From Xylaria sp. FL1777 (Eukaryota > Ascomycota > Sordariomycetes > Xylariales > Xylariaceae): a stretch of DNA of 54,129 bases. The notes below the pieces were generated by a model. It was not told the origin of the DNA, ran no database searches, and saw only the letters and a list, made by a program, of their open reading frames with translations. The stretch is taken from positions 1-54,129 of the forward strand of contig MU400761.1 in assembly GCA_022578965.1 (NCBI GenBank). The letters run 5' to 3'. Below, piece after piece: positions 1 to 11,199 of this stretch; the first letter of the stretch is position 1; every line of letters starts with the position of its first letter. A program made the translations under genes and the position numbers.

Positions 1-1369
1 TTTAATATTTATATATTTTAAATATTTAATTTTTTAATATTTATAATTATAATTAAACAATTAATAAATTTGCTTTTTTTTCTTTTTAAATATTTTTTTT
101 TAAAGCTTTTTTATTTTTAATAAGTTTTATTATTATATTTAATAAGTACTTTTAATATTATAGTAATATAAACTTAATTTGCAATTTATTTAAGTATATA
201 GTTAAATTATTAAAATATTTTATATTTATTACTATTTGTTGCAATATTTGCATTTTTTTTTTTTGCTTATGCTTATTACTTTTTAAAGGTTTTATGTGCT
301 GTTTTTTTTGTAGCTTTAGCTTTTTTTGTAATTTTTGTTTTTTTTTTAACTTTAGCTTTTTTTTAAGCCTTTTTTTTTTTTAGTTGTTTTTTTTTTTCCC
401 GTTTTTCTTATTTTTGCTATATACGTTTTTTATCTTTTTGCTTTTTAAGTTTTGCTTTTTTTTAAGCTATTTATACTTTATTAATTTTAGCTAAACAAGC
501 ATTAATAGCTTTAGCATTTTAGTTTTTAGCTTTTTAAAAAATAATAATAATTTTATTTAGCAAATATTTATAAAAATGTAAAAAATACTATTATTTTAAG
601 TTATTTAACTGTTTTACTTACTAAAATATTATAAAAAGCTTTTTTTTTTAGTGCTTTATAGCTTTACTAAATATATAGCACATATAATATAATTAAAAGC
701 TACAAACTTATTTATAATATAATATTATTTAAGTTTATTTATAGTAAACTAAGCAATAGCAAAAATATAATTATATACTTTACAAAAAAATCTAAAAGAA
801 ATAGTAATAATACTAAAGTTTATAGCCTTTAATAAATAATAACTATATAGTTAATTATATAAGCATTAAATTATTTTATAATAAATAATAATGCTTAGCT
901 TTTTTTTAATTTTAAAATTAATATTGCTTTTTATAACAATTTGCTATAAAAACTTACGTTATATAATGCTTTTATGTTTTTTATAAATAATACTAGTAAT
1001 TATAATAATAAACTACTTAATATATTTTTTTTGTTTTATATATATAAATTAATTAAATAGCTAGTTTAATATATTAGTATTTTAAAATAAAAACATAATA
1101 TACTTTTTGTAGCAGTAGTTATATAAATTAATACTTATACTAGTAATTTTTAAGCTATAAATAAAAACTTAAACAAATAAGTTAAGATTATTAAAATTAG
1201 CTATAATGTTTAAGCGTTTTTTATTGCTTTAGTAAAATATAATAGTTTATATATTTAAGTTTAAAATTTAAAAAAAAATAAAAAGTTTTTTAAAAAAAAA
1301 TAAAAATATATTAATATAATAATATTTAAGTACTAATATAAAATAACAAAAAAGTAAACTATAAAGTTA
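1..1369. other. AT-rich decayed non-coding stretch
   Basis: No gene is visible. The stretch is A/T runs with scattered AGC, GCT and TGC steps. About 240-530 is T-rich on the plus strand, with repeated GCTTTTTTT and TTTAGC blocks, which probably reflects a decayed pyrimidine-rich sequence. No RNA gene, promoter or intact repeat boundary is recognisable. Confidence 0.6.
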
Positions 1370-1549
1370 TAAAACGCTTTAAAAAATAAAATATTTATTT
1401 TATTAAGTAATAAAGCCTTAAAAAAGAAAATATTTATTTTATTAAGTAATAAGGCTTTAAAAAAGGAAATATTTATTTTATTAAGTAATAAAGCCTTAAA
1501 AAAGGAAATATTTATTTTATTAAGTAATAAAGCTTTAAAAAAAAAATAT
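1370..1549. repeat. 39-bp tandem repeat, about 4.5 units
   Basis: Head-to-tail units share the motif TTTATTTTATTAAGTAATAA followed by A/GGCYTTAAAAAA. The same base of successive units lies at 1411, 1450, 1489 and 1528, an exact 39-bp period. Units differ by transitions (GCC/GCT, AAAG/AAGG, GAAA/GGAA). On the minus strand every unit is open in one frame and reads as a 13-residue repeat containing ALLLNKINI and FFKA; one TCC/TTC difference between units is a Ser/Phe change. The distal unit near 1532 has one A fewer in its A run, which shifts the frame. It is probably a decayed coding minisatellite, but the host protein is not recognisable. Confidence 0.85.
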
Positions 1550-2128
1550 TTATTAAAACAAATATTCTTTTTTTTAAAAGCATATATTAAATAAAAAAGA
1601 ACTAAAAATACTTATTGCTAAATTTATAAAAATTCTGCTATAATAACTACTTAGTTTAAAAAAGCTATATTATTTTCTTTTTTAAGCTAAGTTATATATA
1701 TAAAAACTTAAAAAATAATATAAGTTAATAATAAGCTGCAAGCAATAATAAACTTAAACTATTTAATATAATTTAATAAAATAGTAGCACGTATATTTTC
1801 TTTAGTAAGTTTAAAAATATATTATGCTTTTTTATTAGTAGTTTGTTAAATAATATTATATATTTGCTAAATATTTATAGTTACTACTAGTTAAAACTTA
1901 ATAATTAGGTTTTTAGTATTATTAGCTTTAATATTTTTTGCTTTTGCTTTTTTTTTATTTTTAGCATTTATATTAGCTTTTTTATTATTGCTAGAAAAAT
2001 TATTAGTTAAAGTAAGCTTTTTTTTAATAAAAGTAAGCTAATTAGTTTTTTAGTTTATTTTGTTTTTAATGTTTTTTTTTAAGCGCAAAGTTTAAATATT
2101 ATTTAAGTTAAAAGCTATAATATTTAAC

Positions 2129-2156
2129 TTATATTAAACCTTAAGGTTTAATATAA
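2129..2156. repeat. 28-bp perfect palindrome
   Basis: The sequence is its own reverse complement over 28 bases, centred on CCTTAAGG between 2142 and 2143. It retains CC and GG steps, which are rare elsewhere in the window. It could be a cruciform-prone site or the fused tips of a small inverted element; no flanking repeat decides between these. Confidence 0.85.
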
Positions 2157-3146
2157 TTAAGTTTATAGTTTTATTAGTTTAATAGTAGTTTTATTTAGTT
2201 TAATTAATAGCTATAATTATTAAACTTTTTTTATTTAAAAATATAGCATATAGTTAATTTTTATATATAATAAACTATTTTTAATATTTTTTTTTGCTTT
2301 ATTTATTTAAAAAAACATATACTATAATAAATTTAGCCTTAAATAAATTATTACTTAAGGCTACACTTTTACTGTTTAAAGTTTTAATTTTAGTGCTTAT
2401 ATTATAACGCAAAAAAAGCTATTTATAAATTATATTAATTATAATTTTATATAAGTTAAAGCTTTAGTTATATTATTTAATAATATAGCTAAAAAAGTTA
2501 AATAATATTATTTATTACTTATAGTTTTTATTTTTATAAGCTTTACTAAAGCATTATATCCTTTTAAAAGTATTATTATTATTTATGTTTACTATTAATT
2601 TGCTAGTATTACTAATAGCTAAATACTAAATATTATTAATATTAATATAAAGCACTTTTTTTAGCAGCTAAAATAAATTAAAGCTTAATTTATATAGTTT
2701 TAGCTTATTAAAGTTAAATAAAAATAAAAGCAATATTAGTAGCTTTATAAAGCTAAGTTATAAATATTTTAATATATTTTTTAAGTAATTTATAAAAAAA
2801 GTTGCTAAATAAAAAACTATGCTTTTTTATTGCAAAAATTAAATTAATTAATATGTTATATTATTTATGTTTTTATAAATATATGCTTTATTTATTACTA
2901 GTACTTTAAAATACTACAAAGCAAGTATACTATAAACTTTAATTTTAGTATTTTTTTTAACTAGAATTTTTTTGTTTTTGTTATTTATATTAACTTAGCT
3001 TAAAGTTTGCTTTTTTTAGTAAGTTAAGTTTTTTATTAGCTTAAAAGCTTTAAACAAATAATATATATTAAAAATTAAAAATAAAAAAACAAACATAATT
3101 TTGCTAGTTTGCTTTAGTTAATAAAAAGTTCTATATAAAAAGTATA

Positions 3147-3191
3147 AAAAACTAAATATTTAATAATACTAGTATTAAATATTTAGTTTTT
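3147..3191. repeat. Foldback hairpin, AAAAACTAAATATTT family
   Basis: Arms of 18 bp (3147-3164 and 3174-3191) are perfect reverse complements: the left begins AAAAACTAAATATTT and the right ends AAATATTTAGTTTTT. The spacer is 9 bp. The same arm sequence recurs at 4993-5036 and 9263-9359, so this is one member of a dispersed foldback family rather than a chance AT palindrome. Confidence 0.75.
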
Positions 3192-3611
3192 ACTAAGTTA
3201 TATATACTTTTAATAATATTAGATCTAAGTTTTGTATTTTAGCAATAAAGTTTTATTTATTAAAAATATGTTTTTTTTTTAATTTATTAATTTTAGATTT
3301 GCTATTATTATAAGCTAAATATATATTAAGGTTTCTTTAAAAAAAAAATTACAATGTATTATAAGTTTATATAGCTATAAAAAAAAGTATAAAAATAAAT
3401 AACAAATAATAAATCTTTTTATGTTTAAGTATAATAATATACTTTTTATAATAAAAGTTATTTAGCATTTTATTATAAATTACTATTTTTTTAGTTTTAT
3501 ATTTATTTGCTATAAAAGCAAAATTAAAAAAGTTAATAATTTTAGTTAATATAGCAGCTATATTTATTTTTAATGTTTATTATTAGCAAGTATTATTAAA
3601 AAAAATAAAAA

Positions 3612-3696
3612 TCTAAATATTTATAATAAATATTTTATTTTTTAAGCATTTAAAGGCTTATAAAGTAAAATAAATAATAAAATATTTAGTTTTTTA
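3612..3696. repeat. Imperfect foldback of the same family
   Basis: The left arm carries CTAAATATTTATAATAAAT and the right arm carries AATAAAATATTTAG. They pair imperfectly, with several mismatches in the middle, around a loop that contains AAGCATTTAAAGGCTTA. It shares the CTAAATATTT tip with the hairpins at 3147 and 4993. It is probably a more diverged member. Confidence 0.45.
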
Positions 3697-4992
3697 AAAC
3701 TTGTTTTTATTTATTTATAAGCTAATATAATTAAAAAGTAGTTTTGCTTTTAAATGTTATTATAGCATTTTGCTAGTTTATTTTAAAGTATAATGCAGCA
3801 TTTATAACTAATTAATTTTAACCTTTAGTACTACTTAATGTATATTTTATAATTAAGTTATACTTTTTTTTGCGGTTTTTTGCTTTTTTTTTAATTTTAG
3901 CTTTTATAATATTATTGTTTTAAAAATTTAAATCTTTGTTTAAAAAATTAGCTTTAATAATTATTATTACTTCTGCTATTTTATTTAAAGCAAGCTTATT
4001 AATAACTTTTATATTGTTTGCATTAATAATTGTTTTAATTTTATTTGCTTTGTTAGCTTTTAGCAAAAGTAGTAAATTATTTATTTTAGTTTTATTAATA
4101 AAGCCTTTAGTTTAAGTACAAATATATTTTATATTAGCTATGCTTAAATGTAGCAAATTTATTATGCTTTAGTTTATAGCAATAAATATATATTGCTTTG
4201 TTAAAAAATCTATAAAATATTATAGCTTTACTTAAGTATTATAATTTGTTATACTTTTAAATATTATTGCTTTATTTTTTAGCTGTTTTTTAATACTATT
4301 AATATAACTTATATAAAAAAAAAATAGTGCTGCATTTTTTATTACTATATTAAAAAAACTAGCTTAGCTTATTATATTAATTCTATTAAAAAGTATAGCT
4401 AATAGTTTATAGTTATTTTTTTAAATATTAAAAGCAATAGCTTTTAAAACTATAATAATAATTAAAAGCTATATTACTGCTTTTTTTTGCTTATAGTATA
4501 CAAAAGATCTATTATTATAATATTTATACTAGTAAAACTATATAAAAAGCAATGCTTTAGTTTAATTTTTTTTAAAAATGCTATAAATAAGCTTAATACT
4601 TTAGCTTTATTAAATGTAAAAATGCTTTAAGTAAATTTATAATAGTTTAAAAGTTGCTATAACTATAGTTATTTTTAATATATTTGCTACTTGTTAATTT
4701 TTTGCAATAATTATTATAAAAAGCATTTTACTTTTTAAAAATTAATAACTTTGCTATAAAAACATAAAATAAACTATAAAATTATGCTTTTTAAATAAGT
4801 TTACTAAAGCATTAAGTTTGTTTTTAGCACTAAAGTTATATATTATAATATATTAAACTATTGCGCTAAAGTTATTTTATATTAAAAAAAAATCGGGATT
4901 TTTTTAGGTTATACTTATATTTTAAAATTAATAATAAAAATATAATATTGCTAATGCTGCAACTATATTAGTATAACTATACTTAAGCATAC

Positions 4993-5036
4993 AAAAAACC
5001 AAATATTTTAATTATTATTAAAATATTTAGTTTTTT
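4993..5036. repeat. Foldback hairpin, AAAAACTAAATATTT family
   Basis: Arms of 20 bp (4993-5012 and 5017-5036) with a 4-bp spacer are reverse complements except for one C/T difference: CCAAATATT in the left arm pairs with AATATTTAG in the right. The single mismatch is the transition expected from C-to-T decay of one arm. The outer flank GCATAC is also seen at 9209-9214. Confidence 0.75.
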
Positions 5037-5571
5037 AAAGTTTTAGTATAAAAATAATATAAAAAATAAATATTTACTATAAGTATTTATAAAAAAAATA
5101 AACTTGTTTTAAGTTTTAAAGTAAAAAATAAATATTAATACTTTATTTTGCATTTTTTGCTTTTTTATTTCTATAAGTTATATATTATATTTTTTAACGC
5201 TATTAATATTGTTTTAGTTTTATATAACTTGTTTAAAGGTTACTTTTTAAGTAAAAAGTAAAAAAGCAGTAAAAATACTTATATTATAGTTAATAAAATA
5301 CTAAGTTAGCTAAAAGTTACTAAAGTAAGCAGCTAAAATAACTTGCATATTTTAATTACTATTAGCTACCTTTTTTAAAAAGGTTTTTTTTTAGCTTATA
5401 ATAATACTTTTTAGCTATAAGCTTAAGCTTTAGTAGTAATAAAAGCTTTATAAACTAAATATTTAAAATAGCAAGCATAAATAGTTAATATAACTAAGCT
5501 AAAAAAAAAAGTTATAAAAAAAACAAAAAAAGCAAACTAAAAAAAGCTTAGCAAAAATTATAGTAAATATT

Positions 5572-5757
5572 TTGTTTTTAAAACCTTTTATAGTTATTAA
5601 GCTAATATATAATTATTATATAGCTTTAAATATTTTATTTTTAATAATTATTAAGCTAAAGTATAATTATTATATAGCTTTAAATATTTTATTTTTAGTA
5701 GCTTTTATTAGTTATACTTTAGTTTTAAGTTTTATTATAGCTACTTATAATTATTAA
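5572..5757 (+). pseudogene. Open-frame remnant with 18-codon duplication
   Basis: A 61-codon open stretch contains two direct 54-bp units (equivalent bases at 5601 and 5655) that encode an in-frame 18-residue repeat around YNYYIALNILFL. R1b has only one unit. The predicted peptide is almost all I, L, F, N, Y and K, as expected when C and G are lost from codons, so no function can be read. It may be the 5' part of the R1 protein; a following frame change lies near the T run at 5811-5821. Confidence 0.3.
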
Positions 5758-5807
5758 AATTATAACTACTGTTTATTTTTAGCTTTATATTATTTATAAC
5801 GTTTATT

Positions 5808-6080
5808 TTGTTTTTTTTTTTGCTAGTTTTACTGCTATTAGTTAGCTTTTTTGCTAGCTTACGCTATATAGTTAGCTTTATATTTAGCTTTTTATATAAT
5901 GCTATATATTTTATAAAAATTTTCTTTGCTAATATGCTTATTTTATATAGTAACTTAAATGCTAGTATTAAGCTATTAGCTTTTAAGTTTTTTAGTTTAA
6001 GCTATGCTAGTAAATTAACAAAAAAAAATAGCAGTTTTATAGCATTAAAAAATATACTAAAGCAAAATACATATAATTAA
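5808..6080 (+). pseudogene. R1 reading-frame remnant (copy a)
   Basis: A 90-codon open frame at the left of R1 is also open in the other copy (36029-36289), with identical blocks such as KLLAFKFFSLSY and KNSSFIALKN. The two differ by changes such as A/I, R/Y and S/N that follow from C-to-T or G-to-A. Past the stop at 6080 the same frame continues to 6300 interrupted mainly by TAA/TAG, consistent with former CAA/CAG codons. I do not recognise a domain. Hydrophobic enrichment is a composition effect and should not be read as membrane segments. Confidence 0.4.
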
Positions 6081-9000
6081 AAAAATATAATAAGTTGCTT
6101 AGTAAATATATAAAAAAGCTATTTAAAAAACATATGTAAAAAACCTTTGCTGCAATAGTTAAATAAATATTAAAGTATAGCATTAAAGCTAAAATAAAAA
6201 GTATTGCGTTTTTATTGCATAAATATTATAGCATATAAATATATATTATAGCATGCTTATATAGCAACATTGCAAACCTAATTAAGTAATTATAGCAAAT
6301 ATATTAATATAATAATTACTAAAGCTTTTTTAAATAAATAATTTATATTATTATATAATAGCTTTTTTTTTATTATATTATAGTATAATAGCTTTAAGTA
6401 GCTATACTTAAAACTAAAAAAATTTAACTTTATAATAATATGTTTAAACAATTAAACATAAAAAAACTTAGTTTTTTTAAAGTTTAATATAACAAAAATA
6501 TAAAAGCTAATATATATTTAATAATAATTAAACTAGTTGTTAAAAAATAAGCATATAATATTTTTACTAGTAAATATAGCAAGCTAAACTTTTTAAACTT
6601 TGTAATACTAAAAAGCAAAACTTTTGCTTAATTAATTAGCATAGTTATTTAAAGCGCTAAACATTAATGTTATATATATAAACTAGCTTTAGCGTTTATT
6701 TGTGTTATAATTGCTAAAGTTATAAGTTTTTGTTTTTAGTTTTTATTATTATATAAAAATAAAAAATAAAAAATTAGCACTATTAAATAACGTTGTTTTG
6801 TTTGCTTAAAAGCTTTTAATTTTAGTTTTGCTTAAAGTACTAAAAACTTAAAAATAAATGCAGTAAACATTAAATAAGCTAAAAAATTAAAAATAGCTTT
6901 ATATATAGTTTAGCTAACTTTTATATAAAACATTATATTATGCTTAATAAAAAAGCTTAAGCTTTTTAAAATATAACTTATAAGCTTTAAAAAACTTTAA
7001 ATTATATATATAAATAATTAACTATAATATAAGCTTAAAAGTTTTACTGCATAATAGTTATACTTTATAATGTTTAGCAGAAATAATAGTATAGTTAGCA
7101 ATGTTTTAAAAGTTATTTAGTAATATTGTTTTAAATTGCTTATTTATGCTTAGTATACTTTATGTTATATTTTGCTAAATTATTTTTAATTAATTTTAAT
7201 GCTTAAAAAAAAATAAGCAAAGCTACTTTAAAGCATAATTTATAAGTTAGAAAATATATTATTTAAATATATTGTTTAGCACTTATAACATGCTATACTT
7301 TTATACTACGTTTTTTAAGCTAAGCTTTTATAATAGCTTTTTTAACTTATTAAATATATAGTAATTTTAAGTAGTATATTATAGCTATAATACTTAAAAA
7401 AAAATATTACTAATGCAAGTTTGCTTAAAAAAAGTAAGCAATATTTAGTTTATATATATATATTTAGCATATTTAATAGCATTAAACTGCTTTAATAATG
7501 CACTACTATTAAAAAGTACAAATATTGCTAGCTTTTTAATAAGCTTAATAAAACAAATAACAAAAGTAAACATAAAGTTATTTAGTTAGCATATTAAAAC
7601 AAAAAAAAAAAGGTTATAAGTAATAAAATTAGTTAGCAAAAATAAGCAAATAATTTACTAAAAAAGCAGTTTATAAAAGTTTATAGCAATTATAATATAA
7701 AACTAAAGCATATAATATTTATAGTATATATTATAGTAAAGCAGCATAAAGGCGTTAAACAAAGTAAATAATATGTAGTATAGCTAGCTTTTATAAAACT
7801 AAAAAGCGTTAAAAAAAAAAAAAAAATTAAATAGCATTATTTTTTGCGTTAATATTTTAGCTTTACTTTAGTAGTATTATTTAAGTAAATTTAAGCTAAA
7901 AAGCAGCAAGTTAAACTGCAATAAATTAAAAAAATAAAATCTTTTTATAAGTGTTTATATATGCTACTTATAAAAATTATATATTTTAACTTTAAATAAA
8001 GCTACTTTTTTAATATAAAAGCTAACTAAAGTAGTTTTTATTATTTTTAGCTTTTTTATATTTTAAAACATATATTATAAATATAAGTATAAACAATATT
8101 TTTAAAATAAGCTATTACTATTATAAGCTATTTTAGCTATACATACTAACTTATTAAGTAAAATAAACAAAAGTATTATATTATTAGTTAAGTAAAAAGG
8201 TTTAATAATATAAAGCATATTTTAAAAAACAAAGTTAACTTATGTAGCATTAAAGTAAAAATATTGCTAGTTTATTATTAAAAAATAGTTCGTATAAAAT
8301 TTTTATAAAGCATTTTTTACTAAATAGCTTATAGTTATATTTTTAATATTATGTTTTTATAAAAAAAAAATAAAGCTAATAAAATAGCTAAATAAATATT
8401 AATTATATAAAGTTTTAAAGTAGTTTTAAAATAGTTTTATATATTTATATAAAATAACATATTATAACTAAGTATACTTAAAAAAGCTAAAGTTTTTTGC
8501 TAAAGCTTGCTAAATGCTTGCTTTTGCTTTAGCTTAAGCAAAACTAATAAAGTATTAAGCAATAATCATAAAAAAACAAAAAGCATGCAAAACAAATAGC
8601 ATATAGTTTTTTATAAACTATTTTTATATTTTAAATAGCAAGTAAATAGTTTAGTATTTAAAAATTAAAAGAAAATAAAAAAAAAAAAAATAAACATAGT
8701 TGTTAAAACTATATTAAAAAAAGCTAAGCTGCAAATTTCAGGTTTTATAAAGTTTTACTAAGTTAAAAACGCAATATACATTTTAAGCAATAAAAAATTA
8801 AAACAAAAATAAATAACTTAAAATAAATGTTGCTAAAAAAAATGTAGCAAAAAAACAAAGCTATATAAAATAGCTATTAATGTTATATTAATAAGTAATA
8901 TATATTTATTAGTAAATATTATAATAAAAAGCTTTAATAAATAAAAAAAAAAGCTTAAGCTTATTAACATTAAAAAAAGTATGCTAAAAAGAAATCTATA

Positions 9001-9262
9001 AAGCTTTTAGCTTAAAACAAAATAATAAAATATTAATAAAATTATTATGTTTTAAAAAATCAATATAAAAAGTTAAAAAGCTTTATATAAAATAATTTGT
9101 TATATGTTTTAATATATAGCTAGCTATATTAATTATTTCTTTTATATAAATAAATTAGTATAGTAAATATAACAAAATAAATAAAAAATGTATAAAAAAA
9201 AAAAATAGCATACAAAAAACTAAATATTTAAAGAATAAAAAGAACAAAAAAAACAAAAAAGT

Positions 9263-9359
9263 AAAAGCTTATAAAAAACTAAATATCTTAGAACATATAA
9301 TCTCTTTTTTTTTAAAAAAAACTATACGTTTTAAAATATTTAGTTTTTTATAAGCTCTT
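9263..9359. repeat. Long foldback hairpin in R1a
   Basis: Arms 9263-9301 and 9321-9359 pair over about 39 bp, and mismatches are transitions. The best part, 9267-9286 with 9336-9355, is a perfect 20-bp match containing TATAAAAAACTAAATAT. Another copy of the arm motif lies just upstream at about 9214-9230. The position is equivalent to the hairpin at 39461-39548 in R1b, but the arms differ there by paired transversions. Confidence 0.8.
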
Positions 9360-9579
9360 ATATATATATAAGCAGTTTAAAAATACAAACAAAAATAAAA
9401 AAACACAAAAAAAATAAAAAATAAAGCATATTATAATTGCATTAATAAAAGTAAAAGTATAAAATTTGTTTTTATATATAATAATGCATATTATTAAATA
9501 AAAAAAAAAACTGCTAGCTAAGCTAATTATAGTAAACTAATAATAAAAAAAAAAAAGCAAAAGCAAAAAAACAATTCTT

Positions 9580-9890
9580 AGTTATAGCTCCTAGCTGTAT
9601 AGCTACTATTGTATTAGCTATAGCTATTAGTTATTGTATTAGTATAGCCATTAGTTTAGTTATTATATTGGTTATTTTATTGTATTATAGTATTGTGGCA
9701 ATTAGTAGTATAGGTAGCCTAGTTATATAACCTATAACCTATAAACCTTACACCTCACCATAGGCTAAAAATAAAAAGTCTTAACTATAATAGCTTAGCT
9801 AGCCATGTTCTTTTTACTTTTTTACCTTATAATTAAAATATATTGCTAAGTTAATGCTATATAACATATGCATAGTGCGCTGTTGTAACA
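9580..9890. mobile_element. Probable solo LTR inserted in R1a
   Basis: R1b has an uninterrupted site (about 39760-39770, AATTTTTGCTAAAA) where R1a has about 311 extra bases. The insert is flanked by direct repeats: ATTCTT at 9574-9579 and 9890-9895, readable as a 5-bp TTCTT target duplication if the terminal A belongs to the element. The right end is TTGTAACA and the left end AGTTATAGC. With one base changed the left end would be the TGTTA partner of TAACA, a common LTR terminus. A TATATAA lies near 9725. Unlike the host repeat, the insert keeps CC, GG and TC steps (around 9731-9770), so it arrived after R1 had decayed. A short non-LTR or MITE-type insertion is the alternative. Confidence 0.55.
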
Positions 9891-10351
9891 TTCTTGCTAA
9901 AAATAAAAGCTTTGCTAGCAATAAAAACAAAGAGATTTTGCTATAACAAAGTAAAAAAAAGGTTAAGCAATAAAGCAACAAGCTTATTTAAAATATAAAG
10001 CGTAAAAAACAAAAAAAAAATCAAAAAAAGAAAAATAACTAGTTTTAGGGCGTTTAAAACAGTGCTATTATTTTTGTTGCTATTAAAAAAGCTTAAGTTA
10101 CTAAAACTAAAAAAACTTCAAGATTAAAAACAAGCAAAAAAAGCAAAAAAAAAAAGAAGTTCTAGTTTAAGCAGTTTAAAATCCGTAGTATTACTATTGT
10201 TTAAATTTAAGAAAGTAAAGCTATCTATATATAGCAGTTCTAAAAATTGCCTAAACAAAAAAGTAAAAAGTAGCAATAGTACTTAAAAATAAATAAAAAA
10301 AAGTTAAGTAATTAAAAACAAAACATTTGTAAAAAAAAAAAAAAAAAATAA

Positions 10352-10500
10352 GCAAAATTAGCTCTAAGTAAAATAATAGTAGTACAAAAGCAAATTAAAA
10401 ATCAAAAGCAATAAAATAAAAGCATAAAAATATATAAGTACTAAAGTGTTTTTATTAAAAAACAAGTTAAAAAAAAAAATATAAAATTAACTAAAAAGTT
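10352..10500 (+). pseudogene. R1 coding remnant, charged/Gln-rich segment
   Basis: In the frame starting GCA at 10352 the copy reads AKLALSK, then VVQKQIKNQKQ before a TAA, then resumes with further Lys-rich sequence. In R1b (from about 40224) the same frame shows TAA or TAG where copy a still has CAA codons, and TAA again at the shared stop. That is what C-to-T decay of a Gln-rich coding region should give. A charged Gln/Lys-rich segment near the 3' end of an element recalls the C-terminal tails of fungal DDE transposases, but that is a weak analogy. Confidence 0.35.
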
Positions 10501-10621
10501 AAGTAGCTTTTTGTTTTAGTTTAACAATTTATTATGCTTAAGCTTTTTTACGTTTTTGCTAATTACGTTTAGCAACTAATAAAAGCATAGTAATTAAGCT
10601 ACAAAAAAAACAATAAAGCAA

Positions 10622-10755
10622 ACAAAAATAGCAATACAACAAGTAAAAGCGCTAAAAAAAAGCAAGCAGAAATAGCAACACAACAAATAGAAGCGCTAAA
10701 AAAAAGCAAGCAAAAATAGCAATACAACAAGTAAAAGCGCTAAAAAAAAGCTAAA
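10622..10755. repeat. 44-bp tandem repeat in R1a, three units
   Basis: Units contain AATAGCAATACAACAAGT followed by AAAAGCGCTAAAAAAAAGCAAGC, with equivalent bases at 10631, 10675 and 10719. R1b has only two units (40491-40580). Copy number therefore changed after the two R1 copies separated. The middle unit is the least decayed (GCAGAAATAGCAACAC, AATAGAAGCG). Confidence 0.8.
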
Positions 10756-10794
10756 AAAGCGCTAAACAAGCACTAAACAAGCACTAAAAAATAC

Positions 10795-10885
10795 ATTAAA
10801 AAAAACCCCCAAAAAAAAAAAAAAAAAAAAAACAACAAAAAAAAAAATCCAAAAAAAACCAAAAAAAAAAAAAAAAAAAAAAAAA
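10795..10885. repeat. Poly(A) tract with C interruptions
   Basis: Long A runs are broken by CCCCC (10803-10808 region), CAAC, TCC and CC. In R1b the equivalent place holds a different sequence followed by a nearly pure A run (about 40679-40729), so this part of the element has been replaced or expanded rather than only point-mutated. Confidence 0.6.
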
Positions 10886-11199
10886 GCAATAGTAATAAGC
10901 AATAAAATTTATAAACAAATTTTTATAATATGCATTAAAAATGTTATAATGTTGCAAAAAAGTTAATACACAAAAAATTAAATATATTAAGCAGCAAAAA
11001 AAAAATAATTAGCTTTAAATAAAGCAATACAAAAGTACTATTATGCTAAGCTAGCAAATTACAAAAATAAAAACACATAAAGCTAGCAAATAATTAAGCA
11101 TAAAAGCTATCAGTAAAAAAATCAATAGAAATTTTTATTAAGTTAAATACATAAACACGCTGCTAACCTTAACCCAAGGAACAAAAAGATGTTTTTATT

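Larger units (their letters stand above)
1550..5597. other. AT-rich decayed non-coding stretch with foldbacks
   Basis: About 4 kb without a supportable gene. Frames are broken by TAA and TAG at short intervals on both strands. The only ordered structure I find is a set of palindromes and hairpins (2129-2156, 3147-3191, 3612-3696, 4993-5036), listed separately. The composition matches the rest of the window, so it is probably old repeat DNA decayed beyond recognition. Confidence 0.6.
5598..11199 (+). mobile_element. Decayed repeat element R1, copy a
   Basis: This segment aligns nearly end to end with 35862-41022 in the same orientation. In stretches I compared base by base (for example 5960-6460 against 36170-36670) almost every difference is C/T or G/A. 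The left limit is where similarity starts (second 54-bp unit, 5652, preceded by a duplicated unit). The right limit is near 11199. I see no terminal inverted repeats or long terminal repeats at these limits, so the class is unknown. Plus-strand frames stay open for unusual lengths and are interrupted mostly by TAA/TAG, which suggests one or more former plus-strand proteins. Copy a carries an extra insertion at 9580-9890, a 54-bp duplication at its left end and a third 44-bp unit near its right end. Confidence 0.85.

Noticed and set aside
6940..6980. AAAAAGCTTAAGCTTTTT palindrome and similar AAGCTT steps
   Set aside because: Short symmetric AAGCTT-type sites are very common here because surviving C and G lie in GC steps; not distinguishable from background.
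9700..9770. Telomere-like CCTATAA repeats in the insertion
   Set aside because: Only two or three imperfect units (AACCTATAACCTATAAACC) inside a defined insertion; not a telomeric array.
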